NCBI GenBank assembly: GCA_965116165.1
Contig: OZ220484.1
Span: forward strand, 1,302,001-1,366,000
DNA from: Azophilus sp965116165
GTDB lineage: Bacteria > Pseudomonadota > Gammaproteobacteria > Pseudomonadales > Azotimanducaceae
Length of the DNA stretch: 64,000 nt
Direction: 5' to 3'
Positions 17,274 to 26,611 of the stretch are shown one piece after another. The notes beneath the pieces are model-generated. The model did no database searches, was not told the origin of the DNA, and saw nothing but the letters and a program-made list of their open reading frames with translations. Every line of letters starts with the position of its first letter. Within the stretch, counting starts at the first letter, position 1. The position numbers and the translations under genes were made by a program.

Positions 17274-18412
17274 CGGCGCTCAATGTGCCCAACGATGCGC
17301 TGCGCCGCCTTGCCGTCCCCGTAGGGTGATGCGCCCCGGGCCATATGGCTGTATGCCCGTCCATCCCTGAGCAACACCGACACCCTATCGACGATCTTGG
17401 CGCGGTCCGTTCCCACCAACTCCACCACGCCCTCCGCCACCGCTTCGGGACGCTCGGTTTCGTCCCGCAACACCAAAACCGGTTTCGCCAATGCCGGCGC
17501 CTCCTCCTGTACCCCGCCAGAATCGGAAAGGATTAGCCAGGCGCTTTTCATCGCGGTAACAAAGGCCGCGTAGTCCAGCGGTTCGCACAGCGTCACCCCT
17601 GGCAGCGCACCAAGACGATGGTTGACCACCCGCCGCACATTCGGGTTCGGGTGGACTGGAAATAGAAAGTGCACATCGTCGTTTTGGGTCGCCAAATCCG
17701 CAATCGCGGCACAAATGGCATCCATACCCGACCCAAAATTTTCCCGGCGGTGGGCGGTGACAAGAACGATTCGGGCATCGGCCGGCAAGTCGATGCCGAG
17801 CGGGTGGTTCTGGTCGGCCACCATATAGAGAGCATCGATCACCGTGTTGCCGGTAACCTCGATACGCTCGGCGGGCACGCCCTCACGCAGCAGGTTCCCG
17901 CGAGCGGTCTCGGTGGGAGCAAAGTTCAACGCCGCCAATCGCCCGGCAACCACGCGGTTCATCTCCTCCGGCCAAGGGCGGTCGAAGTCGTGGGTTCTAA
18001 GGCCAGCCTCCACATGGCCGAAGGGAATCCTCCGATAGAAGCAGGCGAGTGCCGCAACCATCACCGTGGTCGTATCGCCCTGGGCGAGGACCATGGCCGG
18101 GCGATGCTGCTCCAGGCAGGCATCCATGCCAGTAAGGAGCCGTGCCGTTAGGGACGCCAGATCCTGGTCTGGCCGCATGGCGTCCAAATCCGCCTCGGGC
18201 GAGATACCGAACAGGTCCAATACCTGATCGAGCAACTCCCGGTGTTGCGCGGTGGCCAGCACCCTGACATCGAAGCGTCCCCCGCGCCGTAGCGCCAAAA
18301 TCACCGGCGCCATTTTTATGACCTCGGGCCGTGTGCCGACAACGCACAAAATCCGGGGCGGGGGGGTTTGACCTTCCGGTTTTTGTTTTGGGTAAAATTC
18401 CGCCATGGCCAT
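17258..18412 (-). CDS. wecB: UDP-N-acetylglucosamine 2-epimerase (non-hydrolysing)
   Basis: 384 residues from ATG 18412 (AGGA 5-6 bases upstream). The longer frame to 18556 adds an unrelated Arg/Ser-rich stretch. Key motifs are VVGTRPEVIKMAPV, QGDTTTVMVAALACF, HVEAGLRTHD, PWPEEMNR, VTAHRRENFG, FPVHPNPNVR and SDSGGVQEEAPALAKPVLVLR, which line the UDP and active-site pocket. It converts UDP-GlcNAc to UDP-ManNAc, a precursor of enterobacterial-common-antigen or capsule-like glycans. Its promoter region is shared with the divergent ABC permease gene (gap about 170 bp). Confidence 0.95.
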   Translation of the reverse strand: MAMAEFYPKQKPEGQTPPPRILCVVGTRPEVIKMAPVILALRRGGRFDVRVLATAQHRELLDQVLDLFGISPEADLDAMRPDQDLASLTARLLTGMDACLEQHRPAMVLAQGDTTTVMVAALACFYRRIPFGHVEAGLRTHDFDRPWPEEMNRVVAGRLAALNFAPTETARGNLLREGVPAERIEVTGNTVIDALYMVADQNHPLGIDLPADARIVLVTAHRRENFGSGMDAICAAIADLATQNDDVHFLFPVHPNPNVRRVVNHRLGALPGVTLCEPLDYAAFVTAMKSAWLILSDSGGVQEEAPALAKPVLVLRDETERPEAVAEGVVELVGTDRAKIVDRVSVLLRDGRAYSHMARGASPYGDGKAAQRIVGHIERRWSFR

Positions 18413-18580
18413 CAACATCCTAACAGGGTCGCCGGGATCGGAAAAATCGCAGACACTGATCACGCAGGTGAGCTCGGCACGCCGGGACGGGCGAGCGGTG
18501 GTGAATTCCCTATTCGAACGATGAAGCCGTAGCACCATCCACAGGGTCGCCACCATACGGAAGCGCCATCCGCACAGACC

Positions 18581-19342
18581 ATGCAGCAGAGAATCAAGGA
18601 CATCATCCTCTTCAAAACCTACGCCGAACTCAGGGCCGAGTCACAGCGCTTCTATCTGGGCATGCTCTGGTGGCTGATTGAACCGGTCATCTACATGCTG
18701 ATCTTCTATTTTGTCTTCAGCATCCTGTTTCAGCGCGGGACCGAGGATTTCGTGGTTTTCCTGCTGACCGGCCTCGTATTCTGGCAATGGTTTCAGCCGA
18801 CGGTGATGCAATGCGCGGAAACGCTTACTCTCAATCAGCCGCTATTCAATCAGGTTTTTGTGCCCAAATTCATCTTTCCCGCTGTCGTGATGCTAAAGAA
18901 CACGGCGAAGTTCGGGGTCATATTGCTGGTTTTGATTCTATTTCTGGTTGTCTACGGTATCGACCCATCGGCGGCTTGGCTGGCCGCGCCCCTCGTGCTG
19001 GCGGCGGGCGGAGCGCTAATCGCCGGCATCGCCGTGCTCATGGCGGCCATCACACCGTTGGTGCCGGATCTTCGGGTACTTCTTGAGAACGGCATGCGCG
19101 CCCTACTTTTCATGTCGGGCATTTTCTACGACGTGAATTCCTTCGAGACGCCGTACCGGATCGTTTTTCAACTGAACCCGGCCGCAGTGGTAATCGACAA
19201 CCTGCGCGCCGTTCTACTTCGAAGCGAGCTCCCGGACGGGTGGCAGCTTATGGGTGTGTTGGCCTTCGCCTTTCTGACGGGCTTGGCGGGCATTCTCATT
19301 ATGCGGGCCAACGAATCGCGTTACGCCAAAATCTCGCACTGA
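18581..19342 (+). CDS. polysaccharide ABC exporter, permease subunit (Wzm/TagG type)
   Basis: 253 residues with six predicted helices. MLWWLIEPVIYMLIFYFVFSILF and the FVVFLLTGLVFWQWF segment are typical of ABC-2 permeases that export O-antigen, capsule or teichoic acid. The C-terminal half shows FMSGIFYDVNSFE and LNPAAVVIDNLRAVLL. The partner ATPase gene follows about 95 bp downstream on the same strand. The adjacent divergent operon provides nucleotide sugars and transferases, so the pair probably exports the lipid-linked glycan made there. Confidence 0.92.
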   Translation: MQQRIKDIILFKTYAELRAESQRFYLGMLWWLIEPVIYMLIFYFVFSILFQRGTEDFVVFLLTGLVFWQWFQPTVMQCAETLTLNQPLFNQVFVPKFIFPAVVMLKNTAKFGVILLVLILFLVVYGIDPSAAWLAAPLVLAAGGALIAGIAVLMAAITPLVPDLRVLLENGMRALLFMSGIFYDVNSFETPYRIVFQLNPAAVVIDNLRAVLLRSELPDGWQLMGVLAFAFLTGLAGILIMRANESRYAKISH

Positions 19343-19436
19343 CAGGAGAGCGTCGCAACTCGAATACCTACCGACAGGTTTCGCCGAGACCGACATGTGG
19401 CGGGACATCCCGGAACGAAAAAGAGCCGCAACTCCA

Positions 19437-20129
19437 ATGTCTCTCGACCCACCCATAGTTTCCCTTCGTTCTGTCGGCGTTTGCTACCGAAGCCGCCGCC
19501 GACTTCTAGGCCGCGGCCAAGTGTACTGGGCTTTCGCCGATGTGTCCTTCAACGTGTATCGCGGCGAAACCATTGGCCTCATCGGCAAAAACGGTGCGGG
19601 CAAAACCACCCTCTTGAAAGCCATCGCAGGGATCATTGAGCCGGACAGGGGCGAGATTGAGCGCGGCGACATCAACTTGTCGATGCTATCGCTACAGGTC
19701 GGATTTGTGCCACAACTCTCGGGCCGTGAGAACGCCATACTAAGCGGCATGCTGCTGGGGTTGGATCGAGCCACCGCCGAGCGGCGGGTGGGCGACATCG
19801 AAGCGTTCGCCGATCTCGGCAGCCACTTCAACCAGCCGCTCGCCACCTACTCCGCCGGCATGCGCGCACGCCTTGGCTTCTCCTGCGCTCTCTACTCCGC
19901 CACCGAAGTGCTGTTGATCGATGAGGTTCTAGGCGTTGGCGACCAAGACTTCCATCGCAAATCCAACAACGCGATCAAGCAGCTTATTCAATCAAACCGG
20001 ACGGTCTTGCTGGCATCGCATAATCTTGCCACCATCCGCGAACTCTGTGATCGGGTGGTATGGATCGACAAAGGAAAAGTCCGGGGCGCGGGGGAAACCG
20101 CAGAAGTGCTTAGGCAATACATTGGATGA
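19437..20129 (+). CDS. polysaccharide ABC exporter, ATPase subunit (Wzt/TagH type)
   Basis: 230 residues from ATG 19437 (an in-frame ATG at 19395 is the alternative). Walker A is GKNGAGKTT, the Q-loop region FVPQLSGRENAIL, the signature YSAGMRARLGF, Walker B VLLIDEVLGVGD, and the switch His is in LASHNL. Degenerate spacing after the Walker A motif and the YSAGM signature place it with polysaccharide exporters (Wzt, KpsT, TagH). No C-terminal carbohydrate-binding domain follows, so any chain-end recognition must be elsewhere. Confidence 0.92.
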   Translation: MSLDPPIVSLRSVGVCYRSRRRLLGRGQVYWAFADVSFNVYRGETIGLIGKNGAGKTTLLKAIAGIIEPDRGEIERGDINLSMLSLQVGFVPQLSGRENAILSGMLLGLDRATAERRVGDIEAFADLGSHFNQPLATYSAGMRARLGFSCALYSATEVLLIDEVLGVGDQDFHRKSNNAIKQLIQSNRTVLLASHNLATIRELCDRVVWIDKGKVRGAGETAEVLRQYIG

Positions 20130-20151
20130 CGCCGACACACGGAACTTCGGC

Positions 20152-22242
20152 TCACGACTCCGCCTGCTGTGTTTGCATGAACCCCTCATGCAACTCCAGT
20201 TCCTCCTTGATGCGCTCCGTCAGTTCCCGTCCTTCCTCAAAATCGGCAACCACATAGGGAATCACCATAATCACCAATTCCGTGCGGTCTTCGTTGAAGG
20301 TATCGGAGCGGAACAGGCGACCAAGCATCGGCACGCGCCCCAAGCCGGGAATGCCCGCCTGACCCTCGCTTTGGCTGTTGGAGATCAGACCGCCCATCAC
20401 CAGCGAGCCGCCATCGCGCAGCGTCAGGCTGGTGCTGATACGACGGTTGAGGATGGTGGGCGTGCCCTCGAGGCTGGTCGCCGCGGTTGGGCGGGCTTCG
20501 CTCAGTTCCTGGGAAATGCTCAGATCGACGAGGCCGTTGGCCTGCACAATGGGTTCGATTTCGAGAATCACCCCGGTCTTGCGGTAGGAGACCTGCTGCA
20601 GAATGTTGGTGGAGCCTTCGAGTTGTGTATCCGAGTCGGAACTCTGCACCACCACCGGAATCTCGTTGCCCGCCTCAAGCGAGGCGGTTTCGCCGCTCTT
20701 CACCAAGAGCCTCGGGCGCGAGCGGATCATGACGCGGCTGTCGTCGTAGAACGCATTGAGCATGGCCCGTGTTTGTCCGGCGCTGTCCAGGGTAAGCGAC
20801 AGGGCTTTATCCTGCAGGCCCAGGGTACCGAGGGTGCCGCCTCGAATGCTTCGGCCATCGCCCAGGGTACCGCGCAATAAAAACTCGATACCGGATCTGT
20901 CCTCATCGGTAAGCGTGACCTCGGCGATCATCACCTCGATCAAAACGGAGGGAACCGGCTTATCGAGTTCTTCTATAACGGTGAGCAAGTCGCCCCACTC
21001 CTTGCCGGAACCCCGAAACAGCAGCATGTTGCGATTCTTGTCCACAACGATGCGGCCACTGCGCCCACCACTGCTGGGTGCACTGGCTTGCGAACCACCG
21101 GAGCCACCGTCCAAGAAGACACTGCCGACAATGTCCCCGCCACCGCCGCCCGTGGCGATACCAAGAATACCGTTCAGCGTTTCGGTCATCTCTTCGGCCT
21201 GGGTGTGCTGTACCTGGTAGGTGAACACCGCGTCCGTGATGGTTTCCTGCCGTTCCGCGTCGAGCGTGCGCGCCCAATCCTCAACATGGCTCAATACCTG
21301 CGGGTCGGCGGAGAAAACCACCAACTTGTTCACACTCCGCAGCGGTATCAGCATGGTGCTGGTGAGCGAGCCGGCACCACCCACCTTGAAACCCTGGGCT
21401 TTCATGAGGGTGGTGACATCGTTCGCTATCGTCGCCGCATCCAAGAACTGTGGCTCGATAATGACACCGTTGCGCCCGCGCAGCGCCGGCTGATCAAGCA
21501 CCTCAATCATATTGACCGCCTGGGCGACAGTGGCGTGATCGCCCTTCAGCAACAATGTGTTCCGCTCGGAGTCTTCCGCGATATCCAAATCATTTCTGGA
21601 GAATATCTGATCGAGCCAGTAGACAATCTGTACCGTGCGTACAACCTTGAGCGTGACAAACTGGAATATGGTGCGGTGGGTGGGCGGCACTTCCGGTAGG
21701 GCGCGACCGCTGATGAGCAGGGGAATATCGTCGGCACCGATTTCTTCCGTGGCGGCGAAGGTGAGCAGACCCTCCCGCTCACCGATGGAAATGCCGTATT
21801 CCTGCAATACCCGGCGGGCGGTGGAAAACAGTTGGCTGGGTGCCACCGGTTCGGTGAGCCGCAGCGTGACGAGATCCGTTTTTTCACTGAGGGTCGGCGA
21901 GATGGAAAACGACATGCCGAGCAATTCGCCGAACACCTCGTTGACGAAGGCGATGAGGGGCACATCGTGAAAACTGACTCGAATGGGCTCGCCGCGGAGA
22001 TCCTGGCCGAGACGGTCGGCTATCCCCTCGGCTATCGTTTCCTGGATAACGACCCCGGGTATCGGGGAAAGACGCATGCCCCGGGTTTCGTCCGCGGAAT
22101 CCTCCTCTTCCACCATGTCCTCGGCCACGGGCACCGCCGGCTTCGGCGGCCGAATGGGCTCGGGAAACGGTTCCACACGCAGTGTGGAGCACGACCCGGC
22201 CAAGGCGAGAACGGCAAGCGCCATGCAACTACGGACAATCAT
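20152..22242 (-). CDS. gspD: type II secretion secretin
   Basis: 696 residues. A signal peptide with a possible lipobox (Cys18) suggests outer-membrane targeting. An N0-like domain (FHDVPLIAFVNEVFGELLGMSFSI), N1-N3 repeats (FVTLKVVRTVQIVYWLDQIFS; ADPQVLSHVEDWARTLD) and a Gly/Ser-rich linker (about 385-410) follow. The C-terminal secretin domain has PSVLIEVMIAEVTL, SRPRLLVKSGETASLEAGNEIPVV and GGLISNSQSEGQAGIPGLGRVPMLGRLF. It forms the multimeric outer-membrane pore. Overall it sits between GspD and MshL-type secretins. It is the last gene of the gspH-I-J-K-L-M-C-D series, 6 bp after its neighbour. Confidence 0.93.
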   Translation of the reverse strand: MIVRSCMALAVLALAGSCSTLRVEPFPEPIRPPKPAVPVAEDMVEEEDSADETRGMRLSPIPGVVIQETIAEGIADRLGQDLRGEPIRVSFHDVPLIAFVNEVFGELLGMSFSISPTLSEKTDLVTLRLTEPVAPSQLFSTARRVLQEYGISIGEREGLLTFAATEEIGADDIPLLISGRALPEVPPTHRTIFQFVTLKVVRTVQIVYWLDQIFSRNDLDIAEDSERNTLLLKGDHATVAQAVNMIEVLDQPALRGRNGVIIEPQFLDAATIANDVTTLMKAQGFKVGGAGSLTSTMLIPLRSVNKLVVFSADPQVLSHVEDWARTLDAERQETITDAVFTYQVQHTQAEEMTETLNGILGIATGGGGGDIVGSVFLDGGSGGSQASAPSSGGRSGRIVVDKNRNMLLFRGSGKEWGDLLTVIEELDKPVPSVLIEVMIAEVTLTDEDRSGIEFLLRGTLGDGRSIRGGTLGTLGLQDKALSLTLDSAGQTRAMLNAFYDDSRVMIRSRPRLLVKSGETASLEAGNEIPVVVQSSDSDTQLEGSTNILQQVSYRKTGVILEIEPIVQANGLVDLSISQELSEARPTAATSLEGTPTILNRRISTSLTLRDGGSLVMGGLISNSQSEGQAGIPGLGRVPMLGRLFRSDTFNEDRTELVIMVIPYVVADFEEGRELTERIKEELELHEGFMQTQQAES

Positions 22243-22248
22243 CGTTTT

Positions 22249-22782
22249 CTACTCTGTGCGAACCCGTGGAAACAGCGACAACACCTCTTGTTCGCCGCCG
22301 CTTGTTGCCAGTATCAGGGAGTTTCCGGTGACGGCCACCAGGGTACGTCCATCCGGCAGTGTATCACCCCCGGCCAAACGCGAAATCCTACCATCGGGCA
22401 GCATCAACAACACGGCGTATTCCCCGGGTTCCACCATGAGGCCGATGAATCCAATCTCGGCAAGCTCCCGCGTCATCTCGATTTCCTCGACGGCGCGGGC
22501 CTCGGCGGCGGCGGCCGCGGCCGCCTCGTCGAGAATCTCCTGCAAAACGGCCCCCCAACGTCGGCTGGAAAGAAAGGCACTCAAATCCTCCGCTTGCGCC
22601 GCTTCCACCGACCCTCCGCGCAATACCGTATCTCGCACCCCCGCGGCATCCGCGTCCGGCAAGCCCACGGGAACAAAGGCCGCAGCCAGCAAAACCAGGA
22701 TCAGCGCAGCGAGCGCAATGGACAAGGGCACAGGGTTGCGCCCGGCAAATTTGCGCAGAGCCGGCACGATGACCGACAACAT
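22249..22782 (-). CDS. GspC/PilP-like inner-membrane protein
   Basis: 177 residues. There is one N-terminal transmembrane helix (PLSIALAALILVLLAAAFVP), an Ala/Glu-rich helical linker, then a small beta domain reading GRISRLAGGDTLPDGRTLVAVTGNSLILATSGGEQEVLSLFPR. That string has the pattern of the GspC homology region or PilP, which joins the inner-membrane platform to the secretin N0 domain. Position directly before gspD supports this role. Overall similarity is weak, so the name is by architecture and context only. Confidence 0.65.
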   Translation of the reverse strand: MLSVIVPALRKFAGRNPVPLSIALAALILVLLAAAFVPVGLPDADAAGVRDTVLRGGSVEAAQAEDLSAFLSSRRWGAVLQEILDEAAAAAAAEARAVEEIEMTRELAEIGFIGLMVEPGEYAVLLMLPDGRISRLAGGDTLPDGRTLVAVTGNSLILATSGGEQEVLSLFPRVRTE

Positions 22783-22785
22783 CCG

Positions 22786-23373
22786 CTACTCCAACTCCGG
22801 CTCGGCCCGCAAGCCAACAAAATAGGCGGAGACGAGGGCAACGAGCCGTGCCCTGCCCTGGACCATATCCAGTCGGTCGACGACCAGCTTCCGCGGATGG
22901 GTGGCGAGCGCATGCAATACCTGGAGTTGGGTGCCGGAGTCGTGGCCGGCGCCAAACTGGGCCTGCACCCGCCAAAGACCGGATACTTCCGGCACCGGCT
23001 GGACGAGCCCCGGCTGAATGCGCACATCGCGCAGTTTCAATCCACTGGCGATGCCAGCCAGCGCAGCCTGCAACTGCGCCTGGGCAAGGCCCTGGGTATC
23101 CGCCTGCCAGAATGCGCCCTCAAGCGCTTCATTGGCGGCGCGCTCGGCTTCCAACAACTGCGACCAATCCTCCCGCCGCAGCAGCACCTCGGCACGCGCC
23201 AAACGCCCCGCCTCGGCCGAGTACAGGGCATGGGCATCCGCGACCCGATCAGACTGAATCAGCGCCAAATACAACACAACCACCACCGCGATGACCCAAA
23301 CACCCAACCGCAATCGCACATTGACGGCGAATTCGGAACGGAAGTCCTGGAATAGGCGCGGCAAGGCGCTCAC
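22786..23373 (-). CDS. GspM/PilO-like inner-membrane protein
   Basis: 195 residues: short cytoplasmic start, one membrane helix (VWVIAVVVVLYLALIQ), a coiled region (AEAGRLARAEVLLRREDWSQLLEAERAANE) and a ferredoxin-like C-terminal half (LQAALAGIASGLKLRDVRIQPG...LQVLHALATHPRKLVVDRLDM). GspM proteins of the T2SS inner-membrane platform look like this and pair with GspL. Its GTG start overlaps the gspL-like stop by four bases (GTGA), and three bases separate it from the GspC-like gene. Confidence 0.7.
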   Translation of the reverse strand: MSALPRLFQDFRSEFAVNVRLRLGVWVIAVVVVLYLALIQSDRVADAHALYSAEAGRLARAEVLLRREDWSQLLEAERAANEALEGAFWQADTQGLAQAQLQAALAGIASGLKLRDVRIQPGLVQPVPEVSGLWRVQAQFGAGHDSGTQLQVLHALATHPRKLVVDRLDMVQGRARLVALVSAYFVGLRAEPELE

Positions 23374-24440
23374 AGCCGCACCCGCAACGTAATTTCAACC
23401 CGGTCATCGCGATGCGATTGCCCCACCTGCACTTGGTCGAATAGCGGCACGGCCTCCAGGGCGCGCACATAGGCGATGGGATCGAGTTTTGGGTCTTCGA
23501 CGGTGATACGCAGTTCGCCCTGCTGATAGAGCCACTGGTGGAAGCGGGCCGAATCACCCGGCACGGCCCGATCCGCCAACCCGATGAGTCGCGCCTGGGA
23601 GGGTTGGTTCAAAATGCCGGCCAGGGCCTCATCGCGGGTGCGCAACCGCACCAGTTCGTTGCGGGCGCTGAGCACGGGCCCCAGTTTTTCCTCCATCCTG
23701 GCCAATTCCACCGCCGCGGCCTCGCGGAGGAAATTCATCTTGCCGATGCGCACCTCTTGCCAGACCAGCACAAGGAGCAACAGGCCGAGCACCACCACCG
23801 CCAGTGCGCGCTCGTTGGCCAGCAACCACTCCCGTACCGGTACCGCGCCCGGCCAGGGTTGCGGCGCGACCGCATCGGCGTTCGTCTCACCCCGCAGGCT
23901 TGTTGCAACGCCGCAGCGCCGACAAAACCAGTCGAGACGAGACTCGTCGGGACGGTCCGGCAGCCAGAAGGCATCTTTCAGAACATCGCCTTGCCAATGT
24001 TGGAATTCGTATCCTTCCCGGCAGGCTTGCAGATGCACGCCGTCGGGTTTGCGGGGCATGAAAATGGTCTCCGGCCGAATGCGCACCCGGGCCGCCGACT
24101 GCGGGCCTGGGCTGTCGAACAATTCTTCCGGGCGAACGGTAACGACGCTATTGTCCCAATACCAAACCATCGCCCTGGAACCAGACCAGACAGCGTGGAA
24201 ACCGGTCTTCTCGAATGGGCTCCACACCGGTACCTGCAAGGCGAGTGCCGCCGGACGGCGACCTTTGGGGACATTGGTGAAATCCGCGCAATGGTACATG
24301 CACAGGCCACGCCCAACGATCCAGTGCCGGTGCGGGGCACAGGCAGGCAGCCGAAAAACACCCGATCGCGTTTGTATCGCGTTGGGCTTATCGGAAAAGC
24401 GGCGTCGCAGCCTTCTGAGGAGGTTCGCTTCCACGCTCAA
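23370..24440 (-). CDS. GspL/PilN-like inner-membrane platform protein
   Basis: 356 residues. An N-terminal cytoplasmic half with a possible zinc-binding CRRC is followed by one transmembrane helix (ALAVVVLGLLLLVLVW, about 222-238), a coiled coil and a periplasmic ferredoxin-like domain (LADRAVPGDSARFHQWLYQQGELRITVEDPKLDPIAYVRALEAVPLFDQVQVG) typical of GspL/PilN C-terminal regions. The N-terminal half does not show the actin-like GspL signatures clearly, so contact with GspE may be divergent. It starts with TTG at 24440 (or GTG 24434), overlapping gspK by about 50 bp. Confidence 0.7.
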   Translation of the reverse strand: MSVEANLLRRLRRRFSDKPNAIQTRSGVFRLPACAPHRHWIVGRGLCMYHCADFTNVPKGRRPAALALQVPVWSPFEKTGFHAVWSGSRAMVWYWDNSVVTVRPEELFDSPGPQSAARVRIRPETIFMPRKPDGVHLQACREGYEFQHWQGDVLKDAFWLPDRPDESRLDWFCRRCGVATSLRGETNADAVAPQPWPGAVPVREWLLANERALAVVVLGLLLLVLVWQEVRIGKMNFLREAAAVELARMEEKLGPVLSARNELVRLRTRDEALAGILNQPSQARLIGLADRAVPGDSARFHQWLYQQGELRITVEDPKLDPIAYVRALEAVPLFDQVQVGQSHRDDRVEITLRVRL

Positions 24441-25503
24441 ACACCCGTTCCGAATACCGATATTCCGTGCGCCACGGCAGTGACCCGCCGGGGGTTAGGC
24501 TGAAACCCGCCACCGACCGCCAAGCGCCATTCACCGGCCAAATGGCGATTCTCACATAGGGCGAGGGCAACATCACTAAAGATTCGTCGTCGACCCCGGG
24601 ATACCGGCCTGTCAACATGGCGATTTGGCCGAGTCGGGAAAGCGGCCGTTCGGCGCGGGCTTCAAGCACCTTCCTTACGCCGTCCGGGTCAAGATCAAGC
24701 AGCGCACCCAATACTTGGGGGTGCATCGTGTTGAAGTTGTAGTCACCCGCTCCACGCACCGAAAGCAGCGGGCTCAGCCTTTGCCACTGCTCCCGGGACA
24801 CGAGGCGCTCCACACCCAGCACATTCTTTAATTCCATTGGTCCCACAAAAAACCAGTTGGCCGGTGGTGGCAGGCCCCGCCGACTATAGTCAAAACGCTC
24901 GGCGCCATTCAACGAAAGCCGTTCATCCAAATCGACATAGTCGCGCAGGCGCGGCATGATGCGGGTCACCTCCGCGGGGGAAACACCCGCCCGTTCCAAA
25001 ACGGCACTCAGCATGAGCGAGTCCGGGATATTGACGGGTACCAGGCCCGACTCGTCCTGGAGGGCAAATCGCATCCTACCGAGCCCGGCGTAGACCTCCC
25101 CCGCCATCGCCAGTTCCCCGTCGCCCGGCGGCAGATTGGGATCGTCGAAGGATTTCAGGAATTGTTGTTCTTCCTCCAACACAAGGCCACGGTGGCTCAT
25201 GCGACCCGTGGAGAGTAGATAAAGCAGGGTGGCCTCCGTTCCGCATCGATGCAGTTCATCCTCGATCGATTGGCGGTAGAGGCGGGTTCGCTCCACCTCG
25301 GTGGTCGCCATGCCGTCCACATAGGACGCGAGCACCGCAAGGCCGGCAAGCACCCAAAGCGTGGCGGCCAACACGAAACCGTTCGCCTGCGGTATTTTGT
25401 TTTGGGGACCGGCCGCGTTCCCGCATCCACGCATACAGCGGTTGGAGTGCTGGATAGGCACTGAAACACGGACGAGATGCGGATTGCAAGGCGACACAGT
25501 CAC
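24388..25503 (-). CDS. gspK: type II secretion minor pseudopilin GspK
   Basis: 371 residues if translated from GTG 25503, which overlaps the gspJ stop as GTGA and has GGAAGA upstream. ATG 25434 is the alternative and would give a normal 19-residue prepilin leader. The leader ends PQANG before FVLAATLWVLAGLAVLAS, the expected Gly|Phe prepilin-peptidase site without Glu5, as in GspK. The body contains IPDSLMLSAVLERAGVSPAEVTRIMPRLRDYVDLDERLSLNGAERFDY and VNGAWRSVAGFSLTPGG, matching the GspK helical insert domain. GspK caps the pseudopilus tip with GspI and GspJ. Confidence 0.85.
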   Translation of the reverse strand: MTVSPCNPHLVRVSVPIQHSNRCMRGCGNAAGPQNKIPQANGFVLAATLWVLAGLAVLASYVDGMATTEVERTRLYRQSIEDELHRCGTEATLLYLLSTGRMSHRGLVLEEEQQFLKSFDDPNLPPGDGELAMAGEVYAGLGRMRFALQDESGLVPVNIPDSLMLSAVLERAGVSPAEVTRIMPRLRDYVDLDERLSLNGAERFDYSRRGLPPPANWFFVGPMELKNVLGVERLVSREQWQRLSPLLSVRGAGDYNFNTMHPQVLGALLDLDPDGVRKVLEARAERPLSRLGQIAMLTGRYPGVDDESLVMLPSPYVRIAIWPVNGAWRSVAGFSLTPGGSLPWRTEYRYSERVFERGSEPPQKAATPLFR

Positions 25504-26153
25504 CGCAAGTCGTCTTCCGTCACGACGGGTGCCGGAGAAGGATCCACACGGGCAACCCAAAGCGTGCCCCTATCGGGCGCCACCAGGCGAATCGCCCGTG
25601 GTAGCCAGTCGGTGGGGGCATCTTCGACCGGCCAGCGCATACGCCAACGGCCCTGGACATCGGCGTATTGAAAACTGAGCGCCGCATCGGTGGAGGTGAG
25701 CACCGGCCACTCAACACCTTCGGTATTCGACCTCCGCTCCTCCCGATAATAAACAGTTTGCAAACCCGCCTGCTCGTCGATGAACCAGCGAGCGTCCGCC
25801 GGCATGCCCGGTTCCGCCATCAGCGGTTGCAACGTGACGCCCGCAAACGAATCGGCCGTACCTCGAAAACGCCGCGCCTCCCGGCCATAGGGCACCAGGG
25901 CCCGAACGGTGGTAATGAACCAGTGTTGTTGCAAGCCCGCCGCGGAACCCTCGCGATGCAGCCGCTGTACTGCTTCATAGCGGGCGGCAAAGAAACCCGT
26001 CGCCTGGAACAGCAGGGTGGCGACGAGGCCTAGGAGCACAAAGACGACGAGCATTTCCACTAGCGTTATGCCTGTGGATTTCGACTCCTGGAGGCTGGGA
26101 AATCGACCCCTATCGAGCCTATTGGGAAAGGCTACAACACGGCGGTGGGGCAC
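25500..26153 (-). CDS. gspJ: type II secretion minor pseudopilin GspJ
   Basis: 217 residues. A long leader ends KSTG before ITLVEMLVVFVLLGLVATLLF, with Glu at the mature +5 position. The C-terminal beta domain includes MRWPVEDAPTDWLPRAIRLVA, which matches the end of GspJ (predicted PxAIRLV). It overlaps gspI by one base and gspK by four. With GspI and GspK it forms the pseudopilus tip complex. Confidence 0.83.
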   Translation of the reverse strand: MPHRRVVAFPNRLDRGRFPSLQESKSTGITLVEMLVVFVLLGLVATLLFQATGFFAARYEAVQRLHREGSAAGLQQHWFITTVRALVPYGREARRFRGTADSFAGVTLQPLMAEPGMPADARWFIDEQAGLQTVYYREERRSNTEGVEWPVLTSTDAALSFQYADVQGRWRMRWPVEDAPTDWLPRAIRLVAPDRGTLWVARVDPSPAPVVTEDDLR

Positions 26154-26611
26154 TAGAAAATACCCTCATCCGCCGGCAATCCGCGAACTCGCTCGTAACC
26201 CACCGACCGCATTCGCCAAACACCCAGGCGGCGCCGACCGTCGGCGACCACAAACTCGATCTCATAGAGGCCGAAATCAAACTCCGCCATCACGCCCAAA
26301 TTGGTTTGCCCGTGGCGTATCGGTTGGATCAATTGAGCCGTCCAATCGACCTGATAGCCATCGACCTCAAACGCTCCTTCGGCTTGCTGCCATGGATTGA
26401 CAGTGGACAGCACTTCAATGGCGTTGCGCGCCGCGGGCAGGTGCTCGGCGATTGCCTGCGACCGGCCCAATGCGATGAGGTTGGTGTTGAAAAGACCAAA
26501 AAGCGCCATGGCGCCAGCAGCGAAGATGGCGAGCGCCACCACGGTTTCCAAGAGTGAAAATCCGGCGGCCCGATGCCTCCACACGGATCGCAAATCCAAG
26601 AACACCGGCAC
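26153..26611 (-). CDS. gspI: type II secretion minor pseudopilin GspI
   Basis: 152 residues from a GTG at 26611 that shares its G with the gspH stop (TAGTG). The upstream extension in frame is Arg/Gly-rich and lies within gspH, so it is rejected. The leader MPVFLDLRSVWRHRAAG precedes FSLLETVVALAIFAAGAMALF, a perfect prepilin signal with Glu5. The body has the short GspI pattern ending LGVWRMRSVGYER. Confidence 0.82.
   Translation of the reverse strand: MPVFLDLRSVWRHRAAGFSLLETVVALAIFAAGAMALFGLFNTNLIALGRSQAIAEHLPAARNAIEVLSTVNPWQQAEGAFEVDGYQVDWTAQLIQPIRHGQTNLGVMAEFDFGLYEIEFVVADGRRRLGVWRMRSVGYERVRGLPADEGIF

Noticed and set aside
20152..22242. Reading the secretin locus as a type IV pilus or MSHA system.
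   Set aside because: A GspE-type ATPase with its zinc subdomain, GspF, GspG and the full minor set H-I-J-K are present, with no PilT, PilM or prepilin-peptidase gene, so T2SS fits better, although the L, M and C homologues are pilus-like.
21832..23355. 507-residue plus-strand open frame.
   Set aside because: It is antisense to gspD, the GspC-like and the gspM-like genes. Its Arg/Gln/Gly/His-rich composition is that of a GC-rich shadow frame.
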